A stretch of 54,192 nt of DNA from Mycolicibacterium llatzerense (lineage in GTDB: Bacteria; Actinomycetota; Actinomycetes; Mycobacteriales; Mycobacteriaceae). The notes under the pieces were generated by a model. It made no database searches. It had not been told where the DNA came from and was given only the letters and a program-made list of their open reading frames with translations. This document shows, piece after piece, positions 44,229-52,479 of the stretch (position 1 is the stretch's first letter; each line of letters starts with the position of its first letter). The stretch lies in contig NZ_JXST01000042.1 in NCBI RefSeq assembly GCF_000878195.1, positions 1 through 54,192 on the forward strand, read 5' to 3'. A program made the translations under genes and the position numbers.

Positions 44229-44552
44229 ATGGCAGCCGATAACGCCACGTACGCAATCGTCAAGACTGGTGGCAAGCAGTACAAGGTTGCCGTCGGTGAC
44301 GTGGTCAAGATCGAGAAGCTCGACGTCGAGCAGGGCGCTTCGGTGTCGCTGCCGGTCGCTCTCGTGGTCGAGGGTGCGAAGGTCACCACTGGTGCCGACG
44401 CCCTGGCCAAGGTCGCTGTCACCGGTGAGGTGCTCGAGCACACCAAGGGCCCGAAGATCCGCATCCACAAGTTCAAGAACAAGACCGGCTACCACAAGCG
44501 CCAGGGCCACCGTCAGCAGCTGACGGTCGTCAAGGTCACCGGCATCAAGTAA
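44229..44552 (+). CDS. rplU: 50S ribosomal protein L21 (bL21)
   Basis: The 107 residues contain YAIVKTGGKQYKVAVGDVVKIEKL and the C-terminal KIRIHKFKNKTGYHKRQGHRQ signature of bL21. A good promoter is 140-170 nt upstream, so the leader may carry regulatory structure. It is followed by rpmA after 16 nt. Confidence 0.98.
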   Translation: MAADNATYAIVKTGGKQYKVAVGDVVKIEKLDVEQGASVSLPVALVVEGAKVTTGADALAKVAVTGEVLEHTKGPKIRIHKFKNKTGYHKRQGHRQQLTVVKVTGIK

Positions 44553-44568
44553 GAGGGAGCGAACAGAC

Positions 44569-44826
44569 ATGGCACATAAAAAGGGCGCTTCCAGCTCTCG
44601 TAACGGTCGCGACTCAGCCGCCCAGCGGCTCGGCGTCAAGCGCTTCGGCGGCCAGGTCGTCAAGGCCGGCGAGATCCTCGTCCGCCAGCGCGGCACCCAC
44701 TTCCACCCGGGCGTGAACGTCGGTCGCGGTGGCGACGACACCCTGTTCGCGACGGCTGCCGGCTCGGTGCTGTTCGGCACCAAGCGCGGCCGCAAGACGG
44801 TCAACATCGTCCCGGCAGAGGTCTAA
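44569..44826 (+). CDS. rpmA: 50S ribosomal protein L27 (bL27)
   Basis: The 85 residues begin MAHKKGASSSRNGRDS and contain RQRGTHFHPGVNVGRGGDDTLFA, the bL27 signature. The N-terminal tail reaches the peptidyl-transferase centre. No Firmicutes-type cleavable prepeptide is present. GAGGGAG precedes the ATG. A strong terminator follows, but obg lies only 80 nt further. Confidence 0.98.
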   Translation: MAHKKGASSSRNGRDSAAQRLGVKRFGGQVVKAGEILVRQRGTHFHPGVNVGRGGDDTLFATAAGSVLFGTKRGRKTVNIVPAEV

Positions 44827-44845
44827 CCTTTTTTCACGAGGTGTG

Positions 44846-44878
44846 AAGCTGCCACGAGGTTTCGCCTCGTGGCAGCTT
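44846..44878 (+). terminator. Intrinsic terminator after rpmA
   Basis: AAGCTGCCACGAGG (44846-44859) pairs with CCTCGTGGCAGCTT (44865-44878) across TTTCG, followed by TTCTTTTTG. It would attenuate transcription into obg. Confidence 0.9.
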
Positions 44879-44905
44879 TTCTTTTTGTGATGGAGAGGAC
44901 GACAG

Positions 44906-46369
44906 ATGGCACCCCGGTTTGTTGACCGTGTGGTGATCCACGCGCGCGCCGGCAACGGCGGCAATGGCTGTGCATCGGTACACCGAGAGAAGTTCAAGCC
45001 GCTCGGTGGGCCGGACGGCGGTAACGGCGGTAAGGGCGGCAGCATCGTCCTGGTCGTCGACCCGCAGGTGCACACCCTGCTGGACTTCCACTTCCGCCCG
45101 CACGTCGATGCCCCGTCCGGTAAACCCGGCGCCGGTAGCAACCGGGAAGGTGCCGCAGGCGCGGATCTCGAGGTGCGGGTGCCCGACGGCACCGTCGTGC
45201 TCGATGAGCATGGCCGCATGCTGGCCGACCTGGTCGGCGACGGCACCCGCTTCGAGGCCGCCGCCGGTGGCCGCGGCGGGCTGGGAAACGCCGCACTGGC
45301 CTCGCGGGCCCGTAAGGCGCCCGGTTTCGCGTTGCTGGGGGAGAAGGGCCAGACCTGCGACCTCACCCTCGAACTCAAGACCGTCGCCGACGTCGGCCTG
45401 GTCGGGTTCCCGTCGGCCGGCAAATCGTCGCTGGTATCAACCATTTCGGCGGCCAAGCCCAAGATCGCCGACTATCCGTTTACCACTTTGGCTCCGAATC
45501 TCGGTGTGGTGTCCGCCGGTGACCACACATTTACCGTCGCTGACGTTCCGGGTCTGATCCCGGGTGCAGCCGATGGCCGCGGCCTGGGACTGGACTTCCT
45601 GCGGCACATCGAACGCTGCGCGGTGCTGGTCCACGTGGTGGACTGCGCGACGCTGGAGCCTGGCCGTGACCCGATCTCCGACATCGACGCGCTCGAGGCC
45701 GAGCTGGCCGCTTATACGCCGACGCTGCAAGGGGATTCGACGCTCGGCGACCTGGCCGAGCGACCCCGGGCGGTGGTGCTCAACAAGATCGACGTGCCCG
45801 ACGCGCGCGAACTGGCCGATTTCGTCAAGGACGAGGTCGCCGCAAAATACGGTTGGCCCGTCTACGAGATTTCCACGGTCAGCCGAGATGGCTTGCGCCC
45901 GTTGATCTTCGCTCTGTGGGACATGGTCGCGGCGTACCGGGCCGCACAGCCCGTGGTGGCGCCGAGGCGGCCGGTCATCCGGCCGGTGGCCGTCAACGAG
46001 AGCGGCTTCACGGTCGAATCGGACGGCTTCGGCGGCTTCATCGTGCGCGGCACGCGGCCCGAACGCTGGATCGCGCAAACAGCTTTCGACAACGACGAGG
46101 CGGTCGGTTACCTCGGCGACCGGCTGGCTCGCTTGGGCGTCGAGGACGCGCTGCTGAAGAAGGGCGCTCGTGCCGGCTGCGCCGTCACCATCGGCGACGT
46201 CACATTCGACTGGGAGCCGCAGACGCTCGCGGGTGTCGACACCCTGCTGTCCGGTCGTGGCACCGACATCCGCTTGGAGCAGACGGACCGGATCGGCGCC
46301 GCCGAACGCAAGGCGGCCCGCAAGGAGCGTCGCCGCTCGGCGGAGGACCTCGAGGACCCAGAGGACTGA
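44906..46369 (+). CDS. obg: GTPase Obg/CgtA
   Basis: Ribosome-associated GTPase linked to 50S assembly and stress. The 487 residues have the glycine-rich Obg fold (1-160; GNGGNG, GPDGGNGGKGG, GSNREGAAGADLEVRVPDG), the G domain with G1 GFPSAGKSS (about 169-177), G2 TTLAPNLG, G3 DVPGLIPGA and G4 NKID, and a C-terminal OCT domain (about 350-430) plus a charged tail. Shine-Dalgarno GAGAGGA precedes ATG. proB starts 2 nt after the stop. Confidence 0.97.
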   Translation: MAPRFVDRVVIHARAGNGGNGCASVHREKFKPLGGPDGGNGGKGGSIVLVVDPQVHTLLDFHFRPHVDAPSGKPGAGSNREGAAGADLEVRVPDGTVVLDEHGRMLADLVGDGTRFEAAAGGRGGLGNAALASRARKAPGFALLGEKGQTCDLTLELKTVADVGLVGFPSAGKSSLVSTISAAKPKIADYPFTTLAPNLGVVSAGDHTFTVADVPGLIPGAADGRGLGLDFLRHIERCAVLVHVVDCATLEPGRDPISDIDALEAELAAYTPTLQGDSTLGDLAERPRAVVLNKIDVPDARELADFVKDEVAAKYGWPVYEISTVSRDGLRPLIFALWDMVAAYRAAQPVVAPRRPVIRPVAVNESGFTVESDGFGGFIVRGTRPERWIAQTAFDNDEAVGYLGDRLARLGVEDALLKKGARAGCAVTIGDVTFDWEPQTLAGVDTLLSGRGTDIRLEQTDRIGAAERKAARKERRRSAEDLEDPED

Positions 46370-46371
46370 GT

Positions 46372-47493
46372 GTGACAGCCAATTCCGCGGCGGTCTCGGC
46401 GCACCGGGAAGCCGTGCGGACCGCGCGCAGCGTCGTCGTCAAGATCGGGACCACTGCGCTCACCGCGCCCAATGGAATGTTCGACGCGGGCCGGCTGGCC
46501 ATGCTCGTCGATGCCATCGAGAAGCGGATGAAGGCCGGCTCGGACGTCGTGATCGTGTCCTCGGGTGCCATCGCCGCCGGTATCGAGCCGCTCGGCCTGA
46601 CCAAGCGCCCGACAGATCTCGCCACCAAGCAGGCCGCGGCCAGCGTGGGGCAGGTGGCCCTGGTCAACGCGTGGAGCGCGGCGTTCGGCCGGTATGACCG
46701 CACCGTCGGTCAGGTGCTGCTGACGGCGCACGACATTGCCCAGCGGGCGCAGCACAACAACGCCCAGCGCACGCTGGACCGGCTGCGGGCGCTGCACGCG
46801 GTGGCCATCGTCAACGAGAACGACACGGTGGCAACCAACGAGATCCGGTTCGGCGACAACGACCGGCTGTCGGCCCTGGTGGCGCAGCTGGTCGGTGCCG
46901 ACGCGCTGATCCTGCTCAGCGATATCGACGGCTTGTACGACTCCGACCCGCGCAAGGGCGACGCCCGCTTCATCCCCGAGGTCGCCGCATCGGGTGACCT
47001 CGATGGCGTGTCCGCGACCGGCGGCAGCCGGCTGGGCACGGGCGGGATGGCTTCCAAGCTGTCGTCGGCGCTGCTGGCCGCCGATGCCGGTGTCCCGGTG
47101 CTGTTGGCCGCGGCCGGTGACGCCGCCGCCGCGCTGACCGATGCCTCGGTGGGTACGGTCTTCGCCGCGCGCCCCGAGCGCATGTCGGCGCGACGGTTCT
47201 GGGTGCGCTACGCGGCGGAGACGACGGGGTCGCTGATCCTGGACGCCGGTGCGGTGCGGGCCGTCGTCCGGCAAAGAAAATCTTTGCTGCCCGCCGGCAT
47301 CACCGCGGTCTCGGGCCGGTTCCACGGCGGCGACGTCGTCGAGCTGCACGGCCCTGATGGCAACGCCGTGGCCCGCGGCGTGGTGGCCTACGACGACTCC
47401 GAACTTGCGGGCATCATCGGCCGGTCCACGCCCGAATTACCCGTGGAGCTGCGCCGACCTGCGGTGCACGCGGACGATCTGGTCGCAATTTGA
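46372..47493 (+). CDS. proB: Glutamate 5-kinase
   Basis: First step of proline synthesis, phosphorylating glutamate. The 373 residues have an amino-acid-kinase domain (SVVVKIGTTALTAPNGMF, VSSGAIAAGIEPLGL, NENDTVATNEIRFGDNDRLSALVA, LLSDIDGLYDSDP, GTGGMASKL) and a C-terminal PUA domain (about 285-365). A frame open further upstream is the obg overlap region; GTG 46372, 2 nt after the obg stop, fits the family N-terminus. Confidence 0.96.
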   Translation: MTANSAAVSAHREAVRTARSVVVKIGTTALTAPNGMFDAGRLAMLVDAIEKRMKAGSDVVIVSSGAIAAGIEPLGLTKRPTDLATKQAAASVGQVALVNAWSAAFGRYDRTVGQVLLTAHDIAQRAQHNNAQRTLDRLRALHAVAIVNENDTVATNEIRFGDNDRLSALVAQLVGADALILLSDIDGLYDSDPRKGDARFIPEVAASGDLDGVSATGGSRLGTGGMASKLSSALLAADAGVPVLLAAAGDAAAALTDASVGTVFAARPERMSARRFWVRYAAETTGSLILDAGAVRAVVRQRKSLLPAGITAVSGRFHGGDVVELHGPDGNAVARGVVAYDDSELAGIIGRSTPELPVELRRPAVHADDLVAI

Positions 47494-47624
47494 CGTCGAC
47501 TTTGTGTGTATTTGGATAGAATCCACGCCTCGATCAAACGTTTTGCCCGCTAGATAAGGCCTACCTATTAAATTAGGGTTATGCTGCCTTCGACACCTGC
47601 GCAGCAAACAGAATTGAGGGGGCG

Positions 47625-48248
47625 ATGGCGAGACAGTCGGTGCTGGCGGTCGGCGCGCATCCCGATGACATCGAACTGGGCTGCGGCGGCGCGCTGGCAA
47701 AGCATGTAGCGGCCGGCGACCGAGTCACCATGTTGGTGGTGACCCGTGGCGAAGAGGGACCGGGCGACTCCCAGGAGCGAGTGCGTGAGCAACTCCGCGC
47801 GGTGGAGGTGCTGGGCGTCCACGAGCTGCTGTGGGGCCAGGGTTTCGGTGACTGCCGGGTCTCGCTGCAGGAATTCGAGTTGGTGCACCTCATCGAGGAT
47901 GCGATCGAAAAGTCTGCTGCCACAATCGTTTACACCCATACGGCTAACGACAGCCACCAGGATCACCGGGTGGTCTCCCGCTGCACCCTCGGTGCGGCGC
48001 GGTGGGTGTCGTCGATCATGACGTACGGCGGACCGTCGGCCATCGGCTTCAACCCGACGGCGTTCGTCGACATCTCCGACTCTCTGGACAAGAAGATCGA
48101 AGCCCTGATGTCGCACGTCTCGCAGGCCGAGGCCAGCGAAAAGGTCAGCGCCTCCTGGGTGCGCAGTTCCGCTGAGCACTACGGCTTCCTGTGCCGCCGG
48201 ACGTTCGCCGAAGGTTTCGAGCCGGCCCGACTGGTCGTCGATTTCTGA
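47625..48248 (+). CDS. PIG-L (LmbE)-family deacetylase
   Basis: The 207-residue zinc-dependent N-acetyl-hydrolase family protein contains VGAHPDDIELGCGGALAKH with the metal ligands H12 and D15 and the base D14, and a later HTANDSHQDHRVVSR contributing a further His. Family members deacetylate N-acetylglucosaminyl compounds (MshB, Mca, GlcNAc-PI). It is not MshB/Mca by length or sequence (both about 290 or more). GAGGGGG precedes ATG 47625. Only 4 nt separate it from the FAD enzyme, so they probably act in one pathway, perhaps on a surface glycan. Confidence 0.85.
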   Translation: MARQSVLAVGAHPDDIELGCGGALAKHVAAGDRVTMLVVTRGEEGPGDSQERVREQLRAVEVLGVHELLWGQGFGDCRVSLQEFELVHLIEDAIEKSAATIVYTHTANDSHQDHRVVSRCTLGAARWVSSIMTYGGPSAIGFNPTAFVDISDSLDKKIEALMSHVSQAEASEKVSASWVRSSAEHYGFLCRRTFAEGFEPARLVVDF

Positions 48249-48252
48249 CCCT

Positions 48253-49560
48253 GTGCCGACATTTCTCATCGTCGGAGCCGGTCCGACCGGGCTCGGCGCT
48301 GCCGTCCGGCTGACCGAACTCGGCATCGACCACCTGGTGGTGGACGCAGGCGATCAGGTCGGGGGCATGGCGGCGTCGGTCCGCGACGCACGTGGTTTCA
48401 CCTGGGATCTTGGCGGCCACGTGCTGCACAGCCACTTCGCGGAGTTCGACCGGGCCGTCGAGGGTTCCGGGGTCAAGATGAACGACGTCGCCCGGAACGG
48501 CTGGGTGTGGCTGGACGGCAGCGGGCCGCAGGCCCTGGTGCCCACGCCCATCCAGCAGCAACTCACCGAGATGCCCACCGACCTGTACCCGGACGCACCG
48601 CTGCACAACCTCGCCGACTATTACCGGAACAATTTCGGTGGCAAACTTTATGACGAGTTTTTCGGGCCCTACAACTACAAGATGTGGACGGCCCCGCTCG
48701 AGCAGATCGACCATGAATGGACGTCGCTGCGCAGCGGCAGTGCCGCGCCGAACGTGCCACGCCTCGGCTTGGCCGGCTCGGCGACCGGACCCGCGGGCAG
48801 TTTTCCGTATCCGGTCGGCGGCACCGGCGCGCTGTGGCAGGGAGTGCACGACCGGATGCTGGCACCCGGGACGGTGCGGCTGAACACCCGCGTCGTCGAC
48901 ATCGACGTTTCCCGGCGGCGCGCCACGTTGGACGATGGCTCGACCGTGTCGTACGAGCACTGCGTCAGCTCTGCGCCACTGACTACGGCCTGGGGCTGGC
49001 TGGGTGGCGCCGGCGCTGAGGGGACGGCCCAGCGAAACACCTTGTGCGCCAGTCGTATCTACGCTGTCGGCCTGGGCTACCGCGGTCCGGCCCCGGAGGC
49101 GCTGGCCGACAAGACCTGGCTGTACTGCCCGGATCTCGGGGTGCCGTGGTACCGGGCCACGATGCTGAACAACTACGACCCCGCCAATGCCGGCGACGGA
49201 CGCTGGAACGTGCTGTGTGAGGTGCCGCTGCTGCCGGGGCAGTCGCTGACGGGCGACGAGGCGGTGCGGCGGACCGAGGAGTCGTTGCGGGCGCTGGGCG
49301 CCGGGTCGGAGTACGTGGTGAGCCGGTTCGTGCAAGAAGTCCACATGGGTTATCCGGTGCCGACGCTGGGGCGTGACGACATCGTGCGGACGGTCGACGC
49401 GCGGCTACGCGCACACGGCTTCTACAGCCGGGGCCGGTTCGGCGGGTGGCGCTACGAGTCGTCCAACCAGGACTACGGCTACCTGCAGGGCCGGCAGGCC
49501 GTGGACAACGCGCTGTCCGATACTCCGGAGGACGTCTACTGGCACCCCGAGAGGTTCTGA
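48253..49560 (+). CDS. FAD-dependent oxidoreductase, UDP-galactopyranose mutase/protoporphyrinogen-oxidase-like
   Basis: The 435 residues begin with the dinucleotide loop IVGAGPTGLGAAVRL (G8, G10, G13, G15) and continue VVDAGDQVGGMAAS, WDLGGHVLHSHFAEFD and FFGPYNYKMWTAPLEQID. The LGGH and FxxPYNxKMW features are shared with UDP-galactopyranose mutase-type flavoenzymes that act on activated sugars, but length and other segments differ from Glf. Substrate unknown. GTG start. It is probably co-transcribed with the PIG-L gene and overlaps the convergent sirtuin gene by 25 nt. The pair is absent between proB and nadE in M. tuberculosis. Confidence 0.72.
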   Translation: MPTFLIVGAGPTGLGAAVRLTELGIDHLVVDAGDQVGGMAASVRDARGFTWDLGGHVLHSHFAEFDRAVEGSGVKMNDVARNGWVWLDGSGPQALVPTPIQQQLTEMPTDLYPDAPLHNLADYYRNNFGGKLYDEFFGPYNYKMWTAPLEQIDHEWTSLRSGSAAPNVPRLGLAGSATGPAGSFPYPVGGTGALWQGVHDRMLAPGTVRLNTRVVDIDVSRRRATLDDGSTVSYEHCVSSAPLTTAWGWLGGAGAEGTAQRNTLCASRIYAVGLGYRGPAPEALADKTWLYCPDLGVPWYRATMLNNYDPANAGDGRWNVLCEVPLLPGQSLTGDEAVRRTEESLRALGAGSEYVVSRFVQEVHMGYPVPTLGRDDIVRTVDARLRAHGFYSRGRFGGWRYESSNQDYGYLQGRQAVDNALSDTPEDVYWHPERF

Positions 49561-50375
49561 GCCGGCAATTCACTGGCCAGCAGGGCGAGGATTTCCGAAC
49601 ATCCGCTGTCGATCTTGACGGTGGCCAGGTCATCGCCGCGGGTGGTGCCACGGTTGATGATCGCGACGGCCTTGCCGGCAGCGGCCGCGTGCCGGACGAA
49701 GCGGTAGCCCGAGTACACCGTCAGCGACGAGCCCGCGACCAGCAGCGCGTCGGCCTCGTCGACCAGGGCGTAGGCCTGCTGCACCCGGTCCTTCGGGACG
49801 CTGTCGCCGAAGTACACGATGTCCGGTTTGAGGATGCCGCCGCAGCGCGGACAGTCCAGGTACCGGAACGTGGCGGTGTCCTCGACGATCGCGTCGGCGT
49901 CGGGTGCCACGCCGATACTGCCGACCTCGGCCCGTACGGTGAAACCGGGATTGAGCCGTTCCAGTTCGTCGGCCAGCTCCGCGCGCGTCATGGTGTGCCC
50001 GCAGCTGAGGCAGATGACCTGCGCGTATGTGCCGTGCAGGTTCACCACCGTCTGGGAACCCGCCTTGGTGTGCAGCAGGTCGACGTTCTGGGTGATGACG
50101 CCCGTGACCAGGCCCGCACGTTCCAGCGCGGCCACGGCGCGGTGGCCGGCGTTGGGCCGGCGAGCGGCCATGTGCAGCCAGCCGATGTGGTTGCGGGCCC
50201 AGTACCGCTGCCGGAAGGCCGGACCGGACAGAAACTGCTGGATGGTCATCGGATTGCTCGGCGGCGAGTCCGGCCCGCGGTAGTCCGGGATGCCCGAATC
50301 GGTGGAGATGCCGGCGCCGGTCAGCACGGCGATACGCCGGTCGGCCAGCAGATTGACCAGTTCAGGAGCCTGCAC
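49536..50375 (-). CDS. Sir2-family NAD-dependent deacylase
   Basis: The 279-residue sirtuin contains GAGISTDSGIPDYRGP (20-35), TQNVDLLHTKAG (95-106) with catalytic H114 in NLHG, and the zinc cysteines C122/C125 (CLSCG) and C175/C178 (CPRCG). The STDSGIPDYR form is that of class II (SIRT4-like) sirtuins. It consumes NAD to remove acyl groups from lysines and releases nicotinamide, the substrate of the NAMPT-like enzyme at 4093-5625. The GTG start is 7 nt after a TACCCT -10 on the minus strand. It is divergent from nadE, with only 58 bp between the start codons. Confidence 0.93.
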   Translation of the reverse strand: MQAPELVNLLADRRIAVLTGAGISTDSGIPDYRGPDSPPSNPMTIQQFLSGPAFRQRYWARNHIGWLHMAARRPNAGHRAVAALERAGLVTGVITQNVDLLHTKAGSQTVVNLHGTYAQVICLSCGHTMTRAELADELERLNPGFTVRAEVGSIGVAPDADAIVEDTATFRYLDCPRCGGILKPDIVYFGDSVPKDRVQQAYALVDEADALLVAGSSLTVYSGYRFVRHAAAAGKAVAIINRGTTRGDDLATVKIDSGCSEILALLASELPAQNLSGCQ

Positions 50376-50382
50376 GTCATCG

Positions 50383-50388
50383 AGGGTA
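50383..50388 (-). promoter_or_regulatory. -10 element (TACCCT), probable leaderless sirtuin
   Basis: On the minus strand TACCCT ends 7 nt before GTG 50375. No Shine-Dalgarno is visible. Confidence 0.45.
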
Positions 50389-50433
50389 GGCCGTCTGCCC
50401 TGTTACGCGACGTGACGGTGCGACAATCGTGGC

Positions 50434-52467
50434 GTGGACTTCTACTCCGCCTACCGGCACGGATTCGTCCGGGTGGCCGCGTGCACGCACCACACTGCGC
50501 TCGCGGACCCGGCGGCCAACGCTGCCTCGGTGCTGCGCCTGGCCCGGGACTGCCATGACGACAACGCGGCGCTGGCGGTGTTTCCCGAGCTGACGCTGTC
50601 GGGCTACTCGATCGAGGACATCCTGCTGTCGGACGCGCTGCTGGAGTCGGTGACCGAGGCGCTGGCCTCGATCGTCGAGGCGTCGGTCGAGCTGTTGCCC
50701 GTTCTGGTGGTCGGTGCGCCGCTGCGGCACCGGCACCGGATTTACAACACCGCCGTGGTGATCCACCGCGGGTCGATCCTCGGCGTGGTGCCCAAGTCGT
50801 ATCTGCCGACGTACCGCGAGTTCTACGAGGCGCGCCAAGTGGCGGCCGGTGACGATGTCGAGGGCACCATCCGGCTGGGCGGGGTCGATGTACCGTTCGG
50901 TCCCGACCTGTTGTTCGCCGCGGCGGATCTGCCGAACTTCGTTCTGCACGTGGAGATTTGCGAAGACATGTGGGTGCCGGTGCCGCCGAGCGCGACGGCC
51001 GCGCTGGCCGGTGCGACGGTGCTGGCCAACCTGTCGGGCAGTCCGATCACCATCGGCCGGGCCGACGACCGCAAACTGCTCGCCCGTTCGGCGTCGTCGC
51101 GGTGCCTGGCGGCGTACGTCTATGCGGCGGCGGGGGAGGGCGAGTCGACGACGGACCTGGCCTGGGACGGGCAGACCATGATCTACGAAAACGGTGTGCT
51201 GCTGGCCGAATCCGAGCGTTTCCCGCGCGGCGAACGACGGTCGGTCGCCGACGTCGACACCGAGCTGCTGGCCGCCGAACGGCTGCGGATGGGCACGTTC
51301 GACGACAACCGGCGCCACTTCGCCGACCGGACCTCGGGGTTCCGGCGCATCGAATTCACGCTTTCGCCGCCGGCGGGCGACATCGGCTTGCTCCGTGAGA
51401 TCGAGCGGTTCCCGTTCGTGCCGTCGGATCCGCAGCGCCTGCAACAGGATTGCTACGAGGCCTACAACATCCAGGTGTCGGGTCTGGAGCAGCGTCTGCG
51501 GGCGCTGAACTTCCCGACCGTGGTGATCGGCGTGTCCGGCGGGCTGGATTCCACGCACGCCCTGATCGTCGCGGCCCGGGCCATGGACCGGGAGGGCCGG
51601 CCGCGCAGCGATATCCTGGCCTTCACCATGCCGGGCTTCGCGACCGGTGACCACACCAAGAGCAATGCCACCGCGCTGGCCAAGGCGCTCGGAGTCACGT
51701 TCTCCGAGTTGGACATTCGGGACACCGCGCGGCTGATGCTCGCCGAGATGGGGCATCCCTTCGCCCGTGGTGAGGCCGTGTACGACGTGACGTTCGAGAA
51801 CGTGCAGGCCGGGCTGCGCACCGACTTCCTGTTCCGGTTGGCCAACCAGCGTGGCGGCATCGTGCTCGGGACCGGTGACCTGTCCGAGCTCGGCCTGGGC
51901 TGGTCGACCTATGGCGTCGGCGATCAGATGTCGCATTACAACGTCAACGGCGGGGTGCCGAAAACCCTTATCCAGCACCTGATCCGGTGGGTGATCTCCT
52001 CTGGGCAGTTCGGCGACGACGTCAACGACGTGTTGCAGTCGGTGCTGGATACCGAGATCACCCCGGAACTGGTGCCCGGCGCCGACGTCCAGAGCAGCCA
52101 GGCCAAGGTGGGACCGTATGCGCTGCAGGACTTTTCGCTGTACCAGGTGCTGCGGTACGGCTTCCGGCCATCGAAGATCGCGTTCCTGTCGTGGCATGCC
52201 TGGCGGGACGCCGCGGCCGGTGACTGGCCCGCCGGCTTCCCGGCCGACGAGCGGGTGGCCTACTCGTTGGCCGATATCCGGCACTGGCTGAAAGTCTTCG
52301 TCCAGCGGTTCTACTCGTTCAGCCAGTTCAAACGGTCGGCGCTGCCGAACGGTCCGAAGGTGTCCGCGGGCGGAGCGCTGTCCCCGCGCGGGGACTGGCG
52401 GGCGCCGTCCGACATGTCGGCACGCATCTGGCTCGACGAGATCGAGCGCAACGTTCCGGAGCACTGA
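50434..52467 (+). CDS. nadE: Glutamine-dependent NAD+ synthetase
   Basis: Final step of NAD synthesis: NaAD + glutamine + ATP to NAD. The 677 residues have an N-terminal nitrilase-type glutaminase with the triad E52 (FPELTLSGYSIED), K121 (VPKSYLPTY) and C176 (HVEICEDMW), numbered as in M. tuberculosis NadE, and a C-terminal ATP-pyrophosphatase synthetase with SGGLDS (368-373) and GTGDLSELGLGWSTYGVGDQMSHYN. GTG start 6 nt after GACAAT. It follows the sirtuin divergently. In M. tuberculosis nadE directly follows proB. Confidence 0.97.
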   Translation: MDFYSAYRHGFVRVAACTHHTALADPAANAASVLRLARDCHDDNAALAVFPELTLSGYSIEDILLSDALLESVTEALASIVEASVELLPVLVVGAPLRHRHRIYNTAVVIHRGSILGVVPKSYLPTYREFYEARQVAAGDDVEGTIRLGGVDVPFGPDLLFAAADLPNFVLHVEICEDMWVPVPPSATAALAGATVLANLSGSPITIGRADDRKLLARSASSRCLAAYVYAAAGEGESTTDLAWDGQTMIYENGVLLAESERFPRGERRSVADVDTELLAAERLRMGTFDDNRRHFADRTSGFRRIEFTLSPPAGDIGLLREIERFPFVPSDPQRLQQDCYEAYNIQVSGLEQRLRALNFPTVVIGVSGGLDSTHALIVAARAMDREGRPRSDILAFTMPGFATGDHTKSNATALAKALGVTFSELDIRDTARLMLAEMGHPFARGEAVYDVTFENVQAGLRTDFLFRLANQRGGIVLGTGDLSELGLGWSTYGVGDQMSHYNVNGGVPKTLIQHLIRWVISSGQFGDDVNDVLQSVLDTEITPELVPGADVQSSQAKVGPYALQDFSLYQVLRYGFRPSKIAFLSWHAWRDAAAGDWPAGFPADERVAYSLADIRHWLKVFVQRFYSFSQFKRSALPNGPKVSAGGALSPRGDWRAPSDMSARIWLDEIERNVPEH

Positions 52468-52479
52468 GCTCCAGCGCGA

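Noticed and set aside
47490..47522. TTGACG and TAGAAT as a promoter of the PIG-L gene
   Set aside because: The spacer is 21 bp, too long for a standard promoter. TATGCT at 47580-47585 is an alternative -10, but no -35 fits well.
47553..47582. IdeR-like iron box in the AT-rich spacer (CCTATTAAATTAGG)
   Set aside because: Only the outer CCTA/TAGG halves are symmetric and the match to the 19-bp IdeR consensus is poor.
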